Shown here: in pieces, positions 7,600 through 15,520 of the stretch | Layout of the letters: every line of letters starts with the position of its first letter | How positions within the stretch are numbered: the stretch's first letter is position 1 | DNA from: Planctomycetaceae bacterium | Lineage (GTDB): Bacteria > Planctomycetota > Phycisphaerae > Phycisphaerales > SM1A02 | Assembly (NCBI GenBank): GCA_002684315.1 | Contig: NYVB01000139.1 | Location: 1-26,503, forward strand | Direction: 5' to 3' | Length of the DNA: 26,503 bases | Translations under genes and position numbers: made by a program | Notes under the pieces: model-generated | What the model saw: the letters and a program-made list of their open reading frames with translations, nothing else | What the model was told of the DNA's origin: nothing | Databases searched by the model: none

Positions 7600-8979
7600 A
7601 TGCCCCTCTACACACGCTCAGGAACCCTCGATTCCTCATTGGAAGATGTCGCCCGCTGGCACTTTCAGTCATCGGCACTTCTGCGGCTCGTCCCAGCATG
7701 GGCCGGCGTGGAGGTCCTTGAGATACCGCCACGCCTCGAGGACGGTGCCATTGTGACTCTTCGTGTTCCAGTGCCCCCCTTAGGCCGCAAGAAGTGGGTC
7801 TCCCGCATCGAAGAGGTCAACCCCGGGGTTTCCTTCGTGGACGATCAGGTGAGCGGGCCATTCAAAATGTGGCGTCATGAACACCGGCTTTCGCAGGATG
7901 ACTCAGGTCTTTGTCGTCTCACGGATTCTTTGGAATTCGAACTGCCGCACCCTCCGCCAATCAGCAACATCGGCGAGCGTGTCGTCGAGCGCGCGCTGGT
8001 GAAGACTTTCAGTTGGCGGCATCGCCGGACCGGGCAGGATGTGGCTCGGCTGCGGGAAACCGGATGGATTCAGAAAAAGGTTCTGTTGACAGGGGCCTCG
8101 GGATTGGTCGGCAGTTCCTTGAGAACACTTCTCCAGGTTGCCGGATGCGAAGTCGTCCGGCTTGTCCGGCGCACACCTGATTCTGCGAAGGGTGAGTTCT
8201 TCTGGGATCCGGCGCGAGGTGAGATCGATCTCAGCGCGTTCGAGGGCGTGGGAGCTGTCGTGAATCTCTCAGGTGCAGGAATCGCGGACAAGCGTTGGAC
8301 CGCCAAGAGAAAGAAGGTCATTCGTCAAAGTCGCGTTGACTCGACTTCATTGCTGGCAAATTCGATTGCGAAGCTCTCAGGAGAAAAACCAGCCTTCATT
8401 TGTGCCTCGGCCACCGGACTGTACGGAGACAGGCCTGAAGGACGTTGCAACGAAAGCACCTCCCCCGGCGATTCCTTTCTTGCCAGTACATGCGTCGATT
8501 GGGAAGCCGCTGCAGTGCCTGCCCGCGAGGCCGGGGCTCGTGTCGCGAATCTCCGTATCGGAGTCGTGGTCGCGTACGCAGGAGGTGCGGTCGCCAAACT
8601 GCGCCGTCCGGTTTCGCTGGGGCTCGCAGGGCCCGTGGGTCATGGGCGTCAGGGGATGAGCTGGATAGCCCTTGATGATCTTGTCGGCGTCATCGCACAT
8701 GCGATCGTCGATGATCGATATTCCGGGCCGATCAACTGTGTCGCACCCGACGTGGTGGACAACCGTGGGTTCATGAAAGCCATGGGGCGCGTGTTGCGTC
8801 GCCCGACGGTTGCGCCTCTGCCTGCATTCGTGGCCAGAACACTGTTCGGACAGATGGGTGAAGAAGCGCTTCTGCAGGGAGTCTTCGCCGTCCCGGAGAA
8901 ACTCGAGTCACTGGGGTTCCGCTTCGATTTTCCGGAATTGGAAGACGCCCTTCGATTCGAATTGGGTCATCTCGACTGA
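7600..8979 (+). CDS. START-like domain fused to TIGR01777-type SDR epimerase
   Basis: This 459-residue fusion has two domains. Residues 1-150 resemble SRPBCC/START-like ligand-binding proteins (KMWRHEHRLSQDD...LTDSLEFELP). From about 160 there is an NAD(P)-dependent epimerase fold: VLLTGASGLVGSSL (161-174), NLSGAGIADKRWTAKRKKVI, SATGLYGD, and GMSWIALDDLVGVI. It ends in the short domain that typically closes this family (RRPTVAPLPAFVARTLFG...EEALLQG). The same fusion is known in other bacteria, where it is often loosely named 'cell division inhibitor' or YfcH-like. The substrate is unknown. No Shine-Dalgarno precedes 7600. It is divergent from gmhA (55 bp apart), and its 3' end overlaps the convergent MFS gene by 13 bp. 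Confidence 0.9.
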   Translation: MPLYTRSGTLDSSLEDVARWHFQSSALLRLVPAWAGVEVLEIPPRLEDGAIVTLRVPVPPLGRKKWVSRIEEVNPGVSFVDDQVSGPFKMWRHEHRLSQDDSGLCRLTDSLEFELPHPPPISNIGERVVERALVKTFSWRHRRTGQDVARLRETGWIQKKVLLTGASGLVGSSLRTLLQVAGCEVVRLVRRTPDSAKGEFFWDPARGEIDLSAFEGVGAVVNLSGAGIADKRWTAKRKKVIRQSRVDSTSLLANSIAKLSGEKPAFICASATGLYGDRPEGRCNESTSPGDSFLASTCVDWEAAAVPAREAGARVANLRIGVVVAYAGGAVAKLRRPVSLGLAGPVGHGRQGMSWIALDDLVGVIAHAIVDDRYSGPINCVAPDVVDNRGFMKAMGRVLRRPTVAPLPAFVARTLFGQMGEEALLQGVFAVPEKLESLGFRFDFPELEDALRFELGHLD

Positions 8980-10142
8980 GTCGACCGTTTCCTCGACGTT
9001 CTCCACGGACGAATGGCCGGCCACGATGCCATTCCTGTCACCGCGATCACGGACCAGCCGATGGCGACTCCTCCTCCAAGTGCCAGTCCGCAGAGTGCGA
9101 TCATTGGTCCGAATCCATAGCCTGCCCCAATCAGTGCCTCGTGCTTGCCGGCGGATTCGACATCTCCGTCTCCAAGAGCAAGTGCGTAGTAGATGGCGGA
9201 GTAGTAGGTGATCCCCTGGCCTGCTCCAAGCAGGGCGAGGCCCAGTACGACCGTCGATGTCGAGGGGCCGACGGTGATCAACACGAACCCGACGGCCATG
9301 GAAGCGCCTCCGATGACAAGTGAACCCCATCGCCCATGCCAGGTGCTCATTCGCCACATGAGTGCCACTGCCATGACACGGACGAACAACCAGATCGAGG
9401 TGAGCGGGGTCTCCCAGAAGAGTGAGACCCCGAGGTCGCTCAGCCGGTAGGGCATGATCGGTCCTACCGCACCGATGAGTACGTAACTCAGGGGCATCAT
9501 GACTCGGCAGCTCGAAAGCATTGGGCGGTAGTTCGGGCCAATGGCGTTCTTTTCCTGCCTTCCATGATCGAGAATCATCGGCTCCTCTCGGTACCAGAAG
9601 AGCATCGTGGCAGCGATGATGCTCGCCGGGCCGAGCAACACGATGGCCCACCGTGCCGAGTCCGCCTGAAGAAACGGAGTCATGCCGACGAGTCCGATGG
9701 CGGTGCCGCTCATCCAGCAGATGTTCCACCAGCCTATGCGGGTTCTCATTCTGGCCCCGGTCGTGCCCGAGCTCATGTAGCTTTCTACGATCGGCCAGAC
9801 GAACGCCGAACACACACTGACCCCGAACGAGACGAACCACAGCACCCACGGACCGTCAATGAATCCAATGAGCGTTGAAATGCCGCCCTGGGCGATCAGC
9901 GCGATTGCGAGAACGCTGCGAGGTGAGACGCGGCCTTTGAGTCTTTCCAGCGTCCCATGTGCCAGCAGGGCGCCAAGGCAGTACACCATGCCGCTCGCCG
10001 CGAAAAGAAGAAATGTCAACCACTCCGGAAAACCGTACCCATGTTTCGCGACGAAACCAAGGCCGCACCACATCACCGCCGTGGCGAGGCTTGCCAGAAA
10101 AGTGAGCACCAGTTGGGGCTTGAAGTTCGTTTGTGCAGACAT
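8967..10142 (-). CDS. MFS-type transporter
   Basis: This 391-residue polytopic membrane protein has about 12 hydrophobic helices in two halves and a charged central loop (about 195-215, WYREEPMILDHGRQEKN). ESYMSSGTTGARMRTRIGWWNICWMSG matches the motif-rich loop region of major facilitator proteins. The C-terminus is basic (RPWRTSRKRSTQSR). The frame is open to a GTG at 10169; I choose the ATG at 10142, which follows AAGAAG, but both are possible. It lies 52 bp after a lipoprotein gene on the same strand, so the two may be co-transcribed. The substrate is unknown. Confidence 0.85.
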   Translation of the reverse strand: MSAQTNFKPQLVLTFLASLATAVMWCGLGFVAKHGYGFPEWLTFLLFAASGMVYCLGALLAHGTLERLKGRVSPRSVLAIALIAQGGISTLIGFIDGPWVLWFVSFGVSVCSAFVWPIVESYMSSGTTGARMRTRIGWWNICWMSGTAIGLVGMTPFLQADSARWAIVLLGPASIIAATMLFWYREEPMILDHGRQEKNAIGPNYRPMLSSCRVMMPLSYVLIGAVGPIMPYRLSDLGVSLFWETPLTSIWLFVRVMAVALMWRMSTWHGRWGSLVIGGASMAVGFVLITVGPSTSTVVLGLALLGAGQGITYYSAIYYALALGDGDVESAGKHEALIGAGYGFGPMIALCGLALGGGVAIGWSVIAVTGMASWPAIRPWRTSRKRSTQSR

Positions 10143-10194
10143 CTTCTTGTGATCGGTGCGTGAATGCACGAGCGGACTCTGGGGCGTTCTTGCT

Positions 10195-10764
10195 TCAGGA
10201 GGCCGGGTCGGCTTTCAAGGACCAATCTTCATTCGAATTTTCTCGAATGCGATCGACGACATCGTTTGCTGCAGCCGAGTTGTCCCGAGTCGATGTCCGA
10301 GCGACGATCTCGCGAGTTCCCAGAACGAAGATCTCCACTTGGTAGCTTGCAGTCTCTGGTGAATAGCCCATGTCGAAATCGCCGTTGATTCCATAGGTCA
10401 TCGAGGGCTCAGCATCGAACGTGATCGTGACTTTGCGAGTGTATTCGGTGTCTTCTCTCGAATACATGGTCGCAAACGCCGGGTCGGTGATCTGCATGTT
10501 CGACTGAGTGGTCGGCCAGACATTGAGATGGAGTGTGTTCCTGCCTGCCTTGAGGCTTGCGCCCTCCTCGGCCAGAAACGGAAAATCATTGACGGCGACG
10601 AGTTCAACGCCGATGTTCGCCATCGGAGGATTGATTCGAAGCGTGGCGGTCTGATCCGATGGAAGAACTGGGCCACGGTAGGCCGCAGGGGGAGTGCATC
10701 CGATCGTGGTGATCAGCGTTGCTGCGGCGAGGCAGATGGCTGCCGTAGTCTTGGTGGTATTCAT
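10195..10764 (-). CDS. Predicted lipoprotein of unknown function
   Basis: This 189-residue protein has a hydrophobic leader (ICLAAATLITTIGC), with C23 as a probable lipid-attachment cysteine. The lipobox is slightly atypical, with T rather than L at -3. The mature part looks beta-rich; LKAGRNTLHLNV resembles the strand-turn-strand of PEGA-like modules, but this is weak. A strong Shine-Dalgarno (AAGGAG, 10772-10777 on this strand) sits 7 nt before the ATG. A GC-rich hairpin, GCACG-ATA-CGTGC extended by GGG/CCC around one bulge (10792-10810), lies about 30 nt upstream and may sit in the leader. I recognise no named family. Confidence 0.82.
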   Translation of the reverse strand: MNTTKTTAAICLAAATLITTIGCTPPAAYRGPVLPSDQTATLRINPPMANIGVELVAVNDFPFLAEEGASLKAGRNTLHLNVWPTTQSNMQITDPAFATMYSREDTEYTRKVTITFDAEPSMTYGINGDFDMGYSPETASYQVEIFVLGTREIVARTSTRDNSAAANDVVDRIRENSNEDWSLKADPAS

Positions 10765-10896
10765 CTCTTGACTCCTTCTTGTTGTGAGAGGGGGTGCACG
10801 ATACGTGCCCGGCTCTCTTGCGTCGAGTTCATGGGGGATTTCAAGAATCCATCATCTGTTCGAATGACTTTCGAGTCCCGGTTTCGAGCAGGTCCT

Positions 10897-10912
10897 CCAT
10901 GCAGTGGCATGG
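10897..10912. promoter_or_regulatory. 16-bp inverted repeat upstream of the MazG-like gene
   Basis: CCATGC-AGTG-GCATGG forms a perfect 6-bp inverted repeat ending 21 nt before the ATG at 10934. It is flanked on both sides by GTCCT. It could be an operator or a small hairpin in the leader. No partner regulator can be assigned. Confidence 0.4.
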
Positions 10913-10933
10913 ACGTCCTGATACCGTCATGGC

Positions 10934-11218
10934 ATGCAGATATCAGAATTTCAGCGTCTCATTCATGAACGATATTTCGAGTCCGATTCCTCGCGTGGTG
11001 TTCCCGGCACGTTTCTCTGGTTGACGGAAGAGTTCGGTGAACTGGCTTCGGCTTTGGCCGATCGAGAACGCGGAAAAGGGAATGATCAAGAACTCGCACT
11101 GGAGTTCGCCGACGTTCTTGCATGGTTGTTCACGATCGCGAACGTCTGCGACATCGACATCGAGGATGCCATTCGCGCCAAGTACCTCGAAGGCGGTGGC
11201 CCGTCGGGGATAAAATGA
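10934..11218 (+). CDS. MazG-like nucleotide pyrophosphohydrolase
   Basis: This is a compact 94-residue single-domain member of the all-alpha NTP pyrophosphohydrolase superfamily. The metal-binding signature EExxE...ExxD is visible as EEFGE (32-36) and EFADV (57-61). The C-terminus, IEDAIRAKYLEGGGP, is typical of MazG-like short proteins. Such enzymes hydrolyse (d)NTPs or non-canonical nucleotides to NMP and pyrophosphate as house-cleaning. No clear Shine-Dalgarno precedes the ATG. It is divergent from the lipoprotein gene, and its 3' end faces sthA with 50 bp between. No cognate toxin (MazF) is adjacent. Confidence 0.88.
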   Translation: MQISEFQRLIHERYFESDSSRGVPGTFLWLTEEFGELASALADRERGKGNDQELALEFADVLAWLFTIANVCDIDIEDAIRAKYLEGGGPSGIK

Positions 11219-11268
11219 GGACTCTGCGTGATCATGCACCGTCGCCATCAGGCTTCGCGCTTCGATGC

Positions 11269-12708
11269 TCACGGCTCGATTCGTTCTGATTCGGGCAGGT
11301 ATCCGATCTTGTTCGCGGCATCGTATGCCGCGACCTTGTAGCACTCCGCCAGAGTCGGATAATTGAAGACCGTCTCTAGAAAGTAGGAGAGGCCACCACC
11401 TAGTTTGAGTGCCGCCTGTCCCACATGCACCAGTTCTGTCGCACCTGTTCCGATGCAATGCACCCCAAGAAGTTCCTTGCTTTCACGATGAAAGAGCATC
11501 TTGAAAAGCCCGGTCTCGTCTCCAAGAATCTGGCCTCGGGCGATCTCCTTGTATCGGGCTATCCCGACGACGAAATCCGTACCAGAGGAAGTCAGTTCCT
11601 CTTCCGTCTTTCCCACCATCGATATTTCAGGTATCGAATAGATGCCGTAGGGGTAGTGGGTTCCCATCTTGGCGGCTTGGATGCCAAACATCCTGCATGT
11701 CGCGATCCTGCCCTGTTCGCTGCTTGTGGCAGCGAGTGCGGGGAAACCGATCACATCGCCGGCTGCGTAGATGTGCGGCACGTTCGTTCGATAATCGGAG
11801 TCGACGCTCAAGCGCCCACGTTCGTCGTATTCCACCCCGACGCTGTCAAGGTCGAGCGTGTCTGTGGCAGCGATTCTGCCGATTGAATACAGAACGGTCT
11901 CGCTGTCGATCTTTTTTCCGGAATTGAGCGTCAGTTCAGCGTGCGGTTTCGGGGTGTGGTGCGTCTTGATGGAGGCCACCCCGTCGTTCATGAGAAAGGT
12001 CACGCCTTCGTCTCTCATCTGGGACATCAGTTCGTCGACGATCTCGGTGTCTATGAAGCTGATGGGTTTGTCATGCCGATCAATCACGGTGACTTTCACG
12101 CCGAGGCGTGCGAAGAATGAGGCGTACTCGATGCCGATGACGCCACCGCCTACGACCACCATCGATTCGGGGACGGTCTCAAGTGCGAGTATCTCGTCGG
12201 ATGTCATGATGATCCGACCGTCAACGGGAACGTCCTGGGGTGCGGCTGGCCTGGTGCCCACGGCGATCAAGAATCGTTTCGAGCGAATCTGACGGACCGT
12301 TCGCAGTGAACGTGTTTCCAGAACGTGTGCATCCTTGAAGCGCCCGGTCCCCCTGATGAGCTCGACGCCATTTCTTTGAAGTTGCTGCTTGACCACTCCG
12401 GATTCCGCAAGCAGGACACTGCTCACTTTTTCAAGGACTTGTGACATGGCGGGTCGATGAGTCGTCTTTCTTCCCGGATGAAACGCCCCAGCGCCACCGA
12501 TGGTGATGACCGCCTCGCGAAACGTCTTCGATGGAACCGTGCCCGTGAGAATGCACACGCCGCCAAGCGATGGCATTCTTTCGACAATACCGACCCTCTT
12601 GCCGAGTTTGGCTGCCTGCACGGCAGCTCTTTGACCAGCAGGTCCGCTGCCGATGACCACCAGATCGAATTCACGATCTTCTTCCGTCTGATCTTCTCGG
12701 CTCATCAT
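11269..12708 (-). CDS. sthA: Soluble pyridine nucleotide transhydrogenase (SthA-type)
   Basis: This FAD-dependent flavoprotein disulfide reductase-family enzyme interconverts NADPH + NAD+ with NADP+ + NADH in the cytosol. It has an N-terminal FAD dinucleotide fold (VIGSGPAGQRAA), a second NAD(P) fold (VVVGGGVIGIEYASFFARLG), the FAD-binding IYAAGDVIG, and a dimerisation domain ending in FNYPTLAECYKVAAYDA. The redox-active CxxxxC is CILTGT, so the second cysteine is threonine. Loss of the disulfide is characteristic of SthA and separates it from lipoamide dehydrogenase. The protein has 479 residues, with two consecutive ATGs at the start, the first overlapping the TetR stop. It is co-transcribed with the upstream TetR gene. 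Confidence 0.93.
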   Translation of the reverse strand: MMSREDQTEEDREFDLVVIGSGPAGQRAAVQAAKLGKRVGIVERMPSLGGVCILTGTVPSKTFREAVITIGGAGAFHPGRKTTHRPAMSQVLEKVSSVLLAESGVVKQQLQRNGVELIRGTGRFKDAHVLETRSLRTVRQIRSKRFLIAVGTRPAAPQDVPVDGRIIMTSDEILALETVPESMVVVGGGVIGIEYASFFARLGVKVTVIDRHDKPISFIDTEIVDELMSQMRDEGVTFLMNDGVASIKTHHTPKPHAELTLNSGKKIDSETVLYSIGRIAATDTLDLDSVGVEYDERGRLSVDSDYRTNVPHIYAAGDVIGFPALAATSSEQGRIATCRMFGIQAAKMGTHYPYGIYSIPEISMVGKTEEELTSSGTDFVVGIARYKEIARGQILGDETGLFKMLFHRESKELLGVHCIGTGATELVHVGQAALKLGGGLSYFLETVFNYPTLAECYKVAAYDAANKIGYLPESERIEP

Positions 12709-13337
12709 TTGGTGATCGTGACCTTGTCAGCTGAAACGAGAAGCAGTCTGAGAATCGCACTTGACGTCTTTCCGGAATACTGCAGCGCCGGTCCGTTCAG
12801 TGATCCGAAGTGGATCGCTCTGGGCACTCCCAGAAGCAGGCCGCGAAACATGTTGAGTGAAAGCGGGTCTCGTGAGAGGCACATCCCCTTAGGAGGTTCG
12901 GTCTGATCGAGGAGTTCGGCGAAGAGCTTCGTCATTCTTCCGTACAGCGGGCTGGGGCTTCGTACCACGGGCGGCGATGCAAGCAGGACATAGGCGAATG
13001 CATCAGGGTGTTCGTCGTAGAAGCTGTATGTCGTTTCTACCCACCGCTGGATGGCATCAACGAGCTGGGGATGCTCCTTGACCAGATCGTTCTTGTCCTC
13101 GGCCATCGAGGTCATGATTTCCGCGAAAACATCCCGAAGCATCTGGTCCTTGTTCTTGAAGTGCTGGTAGAGGATCGCTTCATTGCATCCTGCCCGCCGG
13201 GTGATGGCACGGACGGAAGCACTCTGAAGTCCATCACTGGAAACGATTTCCAGAAGGGCGTCCACGAGCTTCTGGCGCGTTTTTACGCCTCTGTCCGTGT
13301 ATCTTCGTCCCTGATTGTGTGTTTCACAGTTCCCCAT
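12705..13337 (-). CDS. TetR-family transcriptional regulator
   Basis: This 210-residue protein has a clear N-terminal TetR helix-turn-helix (about 18-68). TRQKLVDALLEIV precedes SVRAITRRAGCNEAILYQHFKNKDQMLRDVFAE. The C-terminal ligand domain is variable. Its stop overlaps the sthA start (ATGA), so it probably controls its own operon, which would link transhydrogenase level to an unknown effector. No Shine-Dalgarno is visible, and the start at 13337 follows a TATCCT hexamer at -10-like distance. The divergent beta-propeller gene shares the upstream region, which holds an 8-bp direct repeat that could be the operator. Confidence 0.9.
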   Translation of the reverse strand: MGNCETHNQGRRYTDRGVKTRQKLVDALLEIVSSDGLQSASVRAITRRAGCNEAILYQHFKNKDQMLRDVFAEIMTSMAEDKNDLVKEHPQLVDAIQRWVETTYSFYDEHPDAFAYVLLASPPVVRSPSPLYGRMTKLFAELLDQTEPPKGMCLSRDPLSLNMFRGLLLGVPRAIHFGSLNGPALQYSGKTSSAILRLLLVSADKVTITK

Positions 13338-13364
13338 GGCTGTAAAACAGGATACCCTAAAGCA

Positions 13365-13395
13365 TCAACTTCGATATGTCTGAAGGTCAACTTCA
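13365..13395. promoter_or_regulatory. Direct repeats and small palindrome in the TetR/propeller divergent region
   Basis: TCAACTTC occurs at 13365-13372 and again at 13387-13394. The 22-bp offset equals two helical turns. The second copy overlaps a small inverted repeat, TGAAG-GTCAA-CTTCA (13381-13395). The position, 28-58 bp before the TetR start and about 85-115 bp before the divergent start, suits an operator. Assignment to this TetR protein is inference. Confidence 0.4.
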
Positions 13396-13480
13396 TGTCA
13401 ATATCGTCATCGCCGGCCCAGGACTTCCCGGATCTGAACGTCTGACTGACATCGATTGTCATTCAAATAGGTGGAACAGT

Positions 13481-14686
13481 ATGAATCACACAACTCTCTG
13501 TACATTGTTCGCGGCACTCGTTGCCTCACCTGCTTTTGCTGATGTCGAGGAGTTTCACAGTCCCTCTTCCAAGTGGACATATGACTTCCTCGGGACACCG
13601 ACCAACATCTCGGCATCCGTCAACGGCAACACCTTCGCAACATGTTGGGATGTGGGAAACGGTTCCTTGATTGCAAGTGTTCATAACTCCGGGACTGGTG
13701 AGCTCTCCGATGGTCTGACGCTCGCGACCGTTCCCGCAATCGCTCCCATCGATCTCGCGTGGAGTCAGCAGGCAGGTCGCCTTGCAGTCGGCTATCTCTC
13801 GAATGACGGATTCCACAAGACTCGTCTGATCGACATGATCACGGCGTTGCCGATCGGTTTCGATCAGCCCGGAGGTCGTGTCGCTTTCGACGAAAGTGGA
13901 AGCCTTCTCGTGGTCGGTGGAGCCGATTCATACGTTCGTCTCATCGATGCCAAGACGGGGCAGGTCATCCGAGCATTCCTTTTCGAAGGAGAGCTTCTCG
14001 ATGTCGCCATCGACTCGACCGGCGGCGTTGTCGGGGCTTCTGGAAAAAGTGGTGTCATCGAACTCTGGGATACCGCGACGCTGTTGACCATCTTCACCAC
14101 CGATCAAGGTGACATGGACATCACGACGATTTCGATCTCTCCCGGATGCACCTACGTGGGCGGTGGCACCGATTCTCTGACGGCTTCCGGTGAAGAGTCT
14201 GGTCAGAATGGACTCGGACTTGTCTGGCAGGTCAGCGACGGAACCCTGGTCGGCGAACGAGTGCTTGCACCCGGAGGCATCGACAAGGTTGCATGGATGG
14301 ATTCGGAAACCGAACTGCTCGTGCTTGGTAGGGATTCGAACATGGTCCCACTCATCTCCGCGTGGAACATTCCCGCCGATCGCACCGTCGTGGCCATGAC
14401 CCCGGAAGAACTGAAAGAAGCTGAAGTCGTGAGTGACTTCGATTACGACCAGCATTCCAATGTCTGGGCCGTTTCGACCAGTACTGGCGAGCTGATGGCT
14501 TTCGAAGCCGGAAGCAGCTGTCTTTCTGATCTCACTGGAAACAGTCAGGTCGACGGGCAGGATCTGGCGATGCTGCTGGCTGAGTGGCACAATGAATTCA
14601 CTTCCGCCGATCAAGATGGCGACGGTCTGGTCAATGGGGCCGACCTCAGCATTCTCATTGGTGCCTGGGGCACTTGCTCGAACTGA
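13481..14686 (+). CDS. Exported beta-propeller protein with C-terminal dockerin-like repeats
   Basis: The frame opens at 13376, but the ATG at 13481 is preceded by AGGTGG at good spacing and starts a classic signal peptide (MNHTTLCTLFAALVASPAFA), so I choose it (401 residues). The body has WD40/quinoprotein-like repeats: SGSLLVVGGADSYVRLIDAKTG, GVVGASGKSGVIELWDT and a later TYVGGGTD, consistent with an extracytoplasmic propeller. The C-terminal ~50 residues form two calcium-loop repeats, DLTGNSQVDGQDLAMLLAEW and DQDGDGLVNGADLSILIGAWG, ending in GTCSN. This is the dockerin-like tail of many Phycisphaerae secreted proteins, thought to be an anchoring or sorting element. The exact role is unknown. 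It is divergent from the TetR-sthA operon. Confidence 0.87.
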   Translation: MNHTTLCTLFAALVASPAFADVEEFHSPSSKWTYDFLGTPTNISASVNGNTFATCWDVGNGSLIASVHNSGTGELSDGLTLATVPAIAPIDLAWSQQAGRLAVGYLSNDGFHKTRLIDMITALPIGFDQPGGRVAFDESGSLLVVGGADSYVRLIDAKTGQVIRAFLFEGELLDVAIDSTGGVVGASGKSGVIELWDTATLLTIFTTDQGDMDITTISISPGCTYVGGGTDSLTASGEESGQNGLGLVWQVSDGTLVGERVLAPGGIDKVAWMDSETELLVLGRDSNMVPLISAWNIPADRTVVAMTPEELKEAEVVSDFDYDQHSNVWAVSTSTGELMAFEAGSSCLSDLTGNSQVDGQDLAMLLAEWHNEFTSADQDGDGLVNGADLSILIGAWGTCSN

Positions 14687-14716
14687 GCACCCCCTTTTTC
14701 CATGTCCGAACTTCAT

Positions 14717-14748
14717 GTTTCCCCGTGACCATGTCACGTGGGGTCATG
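14717..14748. terminator. Possible bidirectional hairpin between convergent genes
   Basis: CCCCGTGAC and GTCACGTGGGG around the CAT at 14731-14733 form a stem with a two-base bulge, and flanking CATG tetramers could extend it. It lies between the propeller gene and marC, which converge. It lacks a T-tract on either side, so termination would be weak or factor-dependent. Confidence 0.3.
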
Positions 14749-14800
14749 TGTGCTCGACAGGGCGCCCATTGCCTTCTCTGCCCAATCTGGCTCTCCTGGT

Positions 14801-15436
14801 TCAGGGCAGCGATGACACGATTCCGGTGACCCCAATGATCGTCATCTGGGCGGCAATGCATGCAAGGATGAAACCCATCAGTCTGGTGATCGCCCCGACA
14901 CCATTCGCTCCCAGCATTCGATGAATCAGTGCCGAGCGGTCGAGTGTGAGCCACACCACCAGAAGAGCCGTCAGTGCCGCGCCACCGACGGCAAGCCATC
15001 CGGAGAACGAGGACGCCTGCCCATGTCCCGCTTCGGTGATCATGAGAGTCAGTGCCCCGGGACCGGCCAGGAGCGGCATGGCGAGCGGAAAGATGGAGAC
15101 ATCCTGCTGCATTCGACTCGCCGCGTCCTCTGGTGCGGAATGTCTGGTCAGTCCTGTCGTCGAGAGTTGATCGAAAGCGATCTTGAGCAGGATCAGGCCT
15201 CCCCCGACCTGCACCGCGTCCAAGGTGATTCCGAAGAAATCCAGAATGTGATTTCCTACGGAAAAGAACACGAGAAGGAAGCAAAGTGCCCACAGACATC
15301 CGAGGGCAGCTTGTCTTCGGCGATGCTTCTCCGTCTCACCCGGGGTGATGCCGATGAAAATGCCCACTGCTCCGATCGGATCCATGATCGCGATGAGCGT
15401 CACCAGCGTTGAAATGTAAAGTGTGGCTGTATCCAT
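14801..15436 (-). CDS. MarC-family integral membrane protein
   Basis: This 211-residue protein matches the MarC (UPF0056) family in length and motifs. It has an N-terminal helix with IAIMDPIGAVGIFIGITPGET, a central FPLAMPLLAGPGALTLMI and a C-terminal GANGVGAITRLMGFILACIAAQMTIIGVTG. Six transmembrane helices are expected. The family is widespread; its molecular function is unsettled, and the original link to multiple antibiotic resistance was not upheld. GAGGT about 8 nt before the ATG at 15436 supports the start. It is divergent from the uracil-DNA glycosylase gene with an 84-bp gap. Confidence 0.92.
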   Translation of the reverse strand: MDTATLYISTLVTLIAIMDPIGAVGIFIGITPGETEKHRRRQAALGCLWALCFLLVFFSVGNHILDFFGITLDAVQVGGGLILLKIAFDQLSTTGLTRHSAPEDAASRMQQDVSIFPLAMPLLAGPGALTLMITEAGHGQASSFSGWLAVGGAALTALLVVWLTLDRSALIHRMLGANGVGAITRLMGFILACIAAQMTIIGVTGIVSSLP

Positions 15437-15520
15437 GATGACTGACCTCTGTGGTGGCTCGTTGTCTGAACGACCTGCTGTGGGGTTGCGTTTCCAACCT
15501 ATACGTCGGATCCTGTGGGC

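Noticed and set aside
8908..9849. Long minus-strand frame of 313 residues
   Set aside because: Arg/His-rich product lying in another frame of the MFS gene, which has a clear membrane-protein signature; a typical shadow in GC-rich DNA.
10934..11218. MazG-like gene as part of a mazEF-type toxin-antitoxin locus
   Set aside because: MazG is an unrelated pyrophosphohydrolase family, and no toxin-like gene is next to it.
11269..12708. Dihydrolipoamide dehydrogenase or mercuric reductase annotation
   Set aside because: The second active-site cysteine is threonine and the C-terminal region matches SthA, so disulfide reductase activity is unlikely.
14655..15299. Minus-strand frame of 214 residues overlapping marC
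   Set aside because: Low-complexity shadow in a second frame of marC, which matches its family over its full length.
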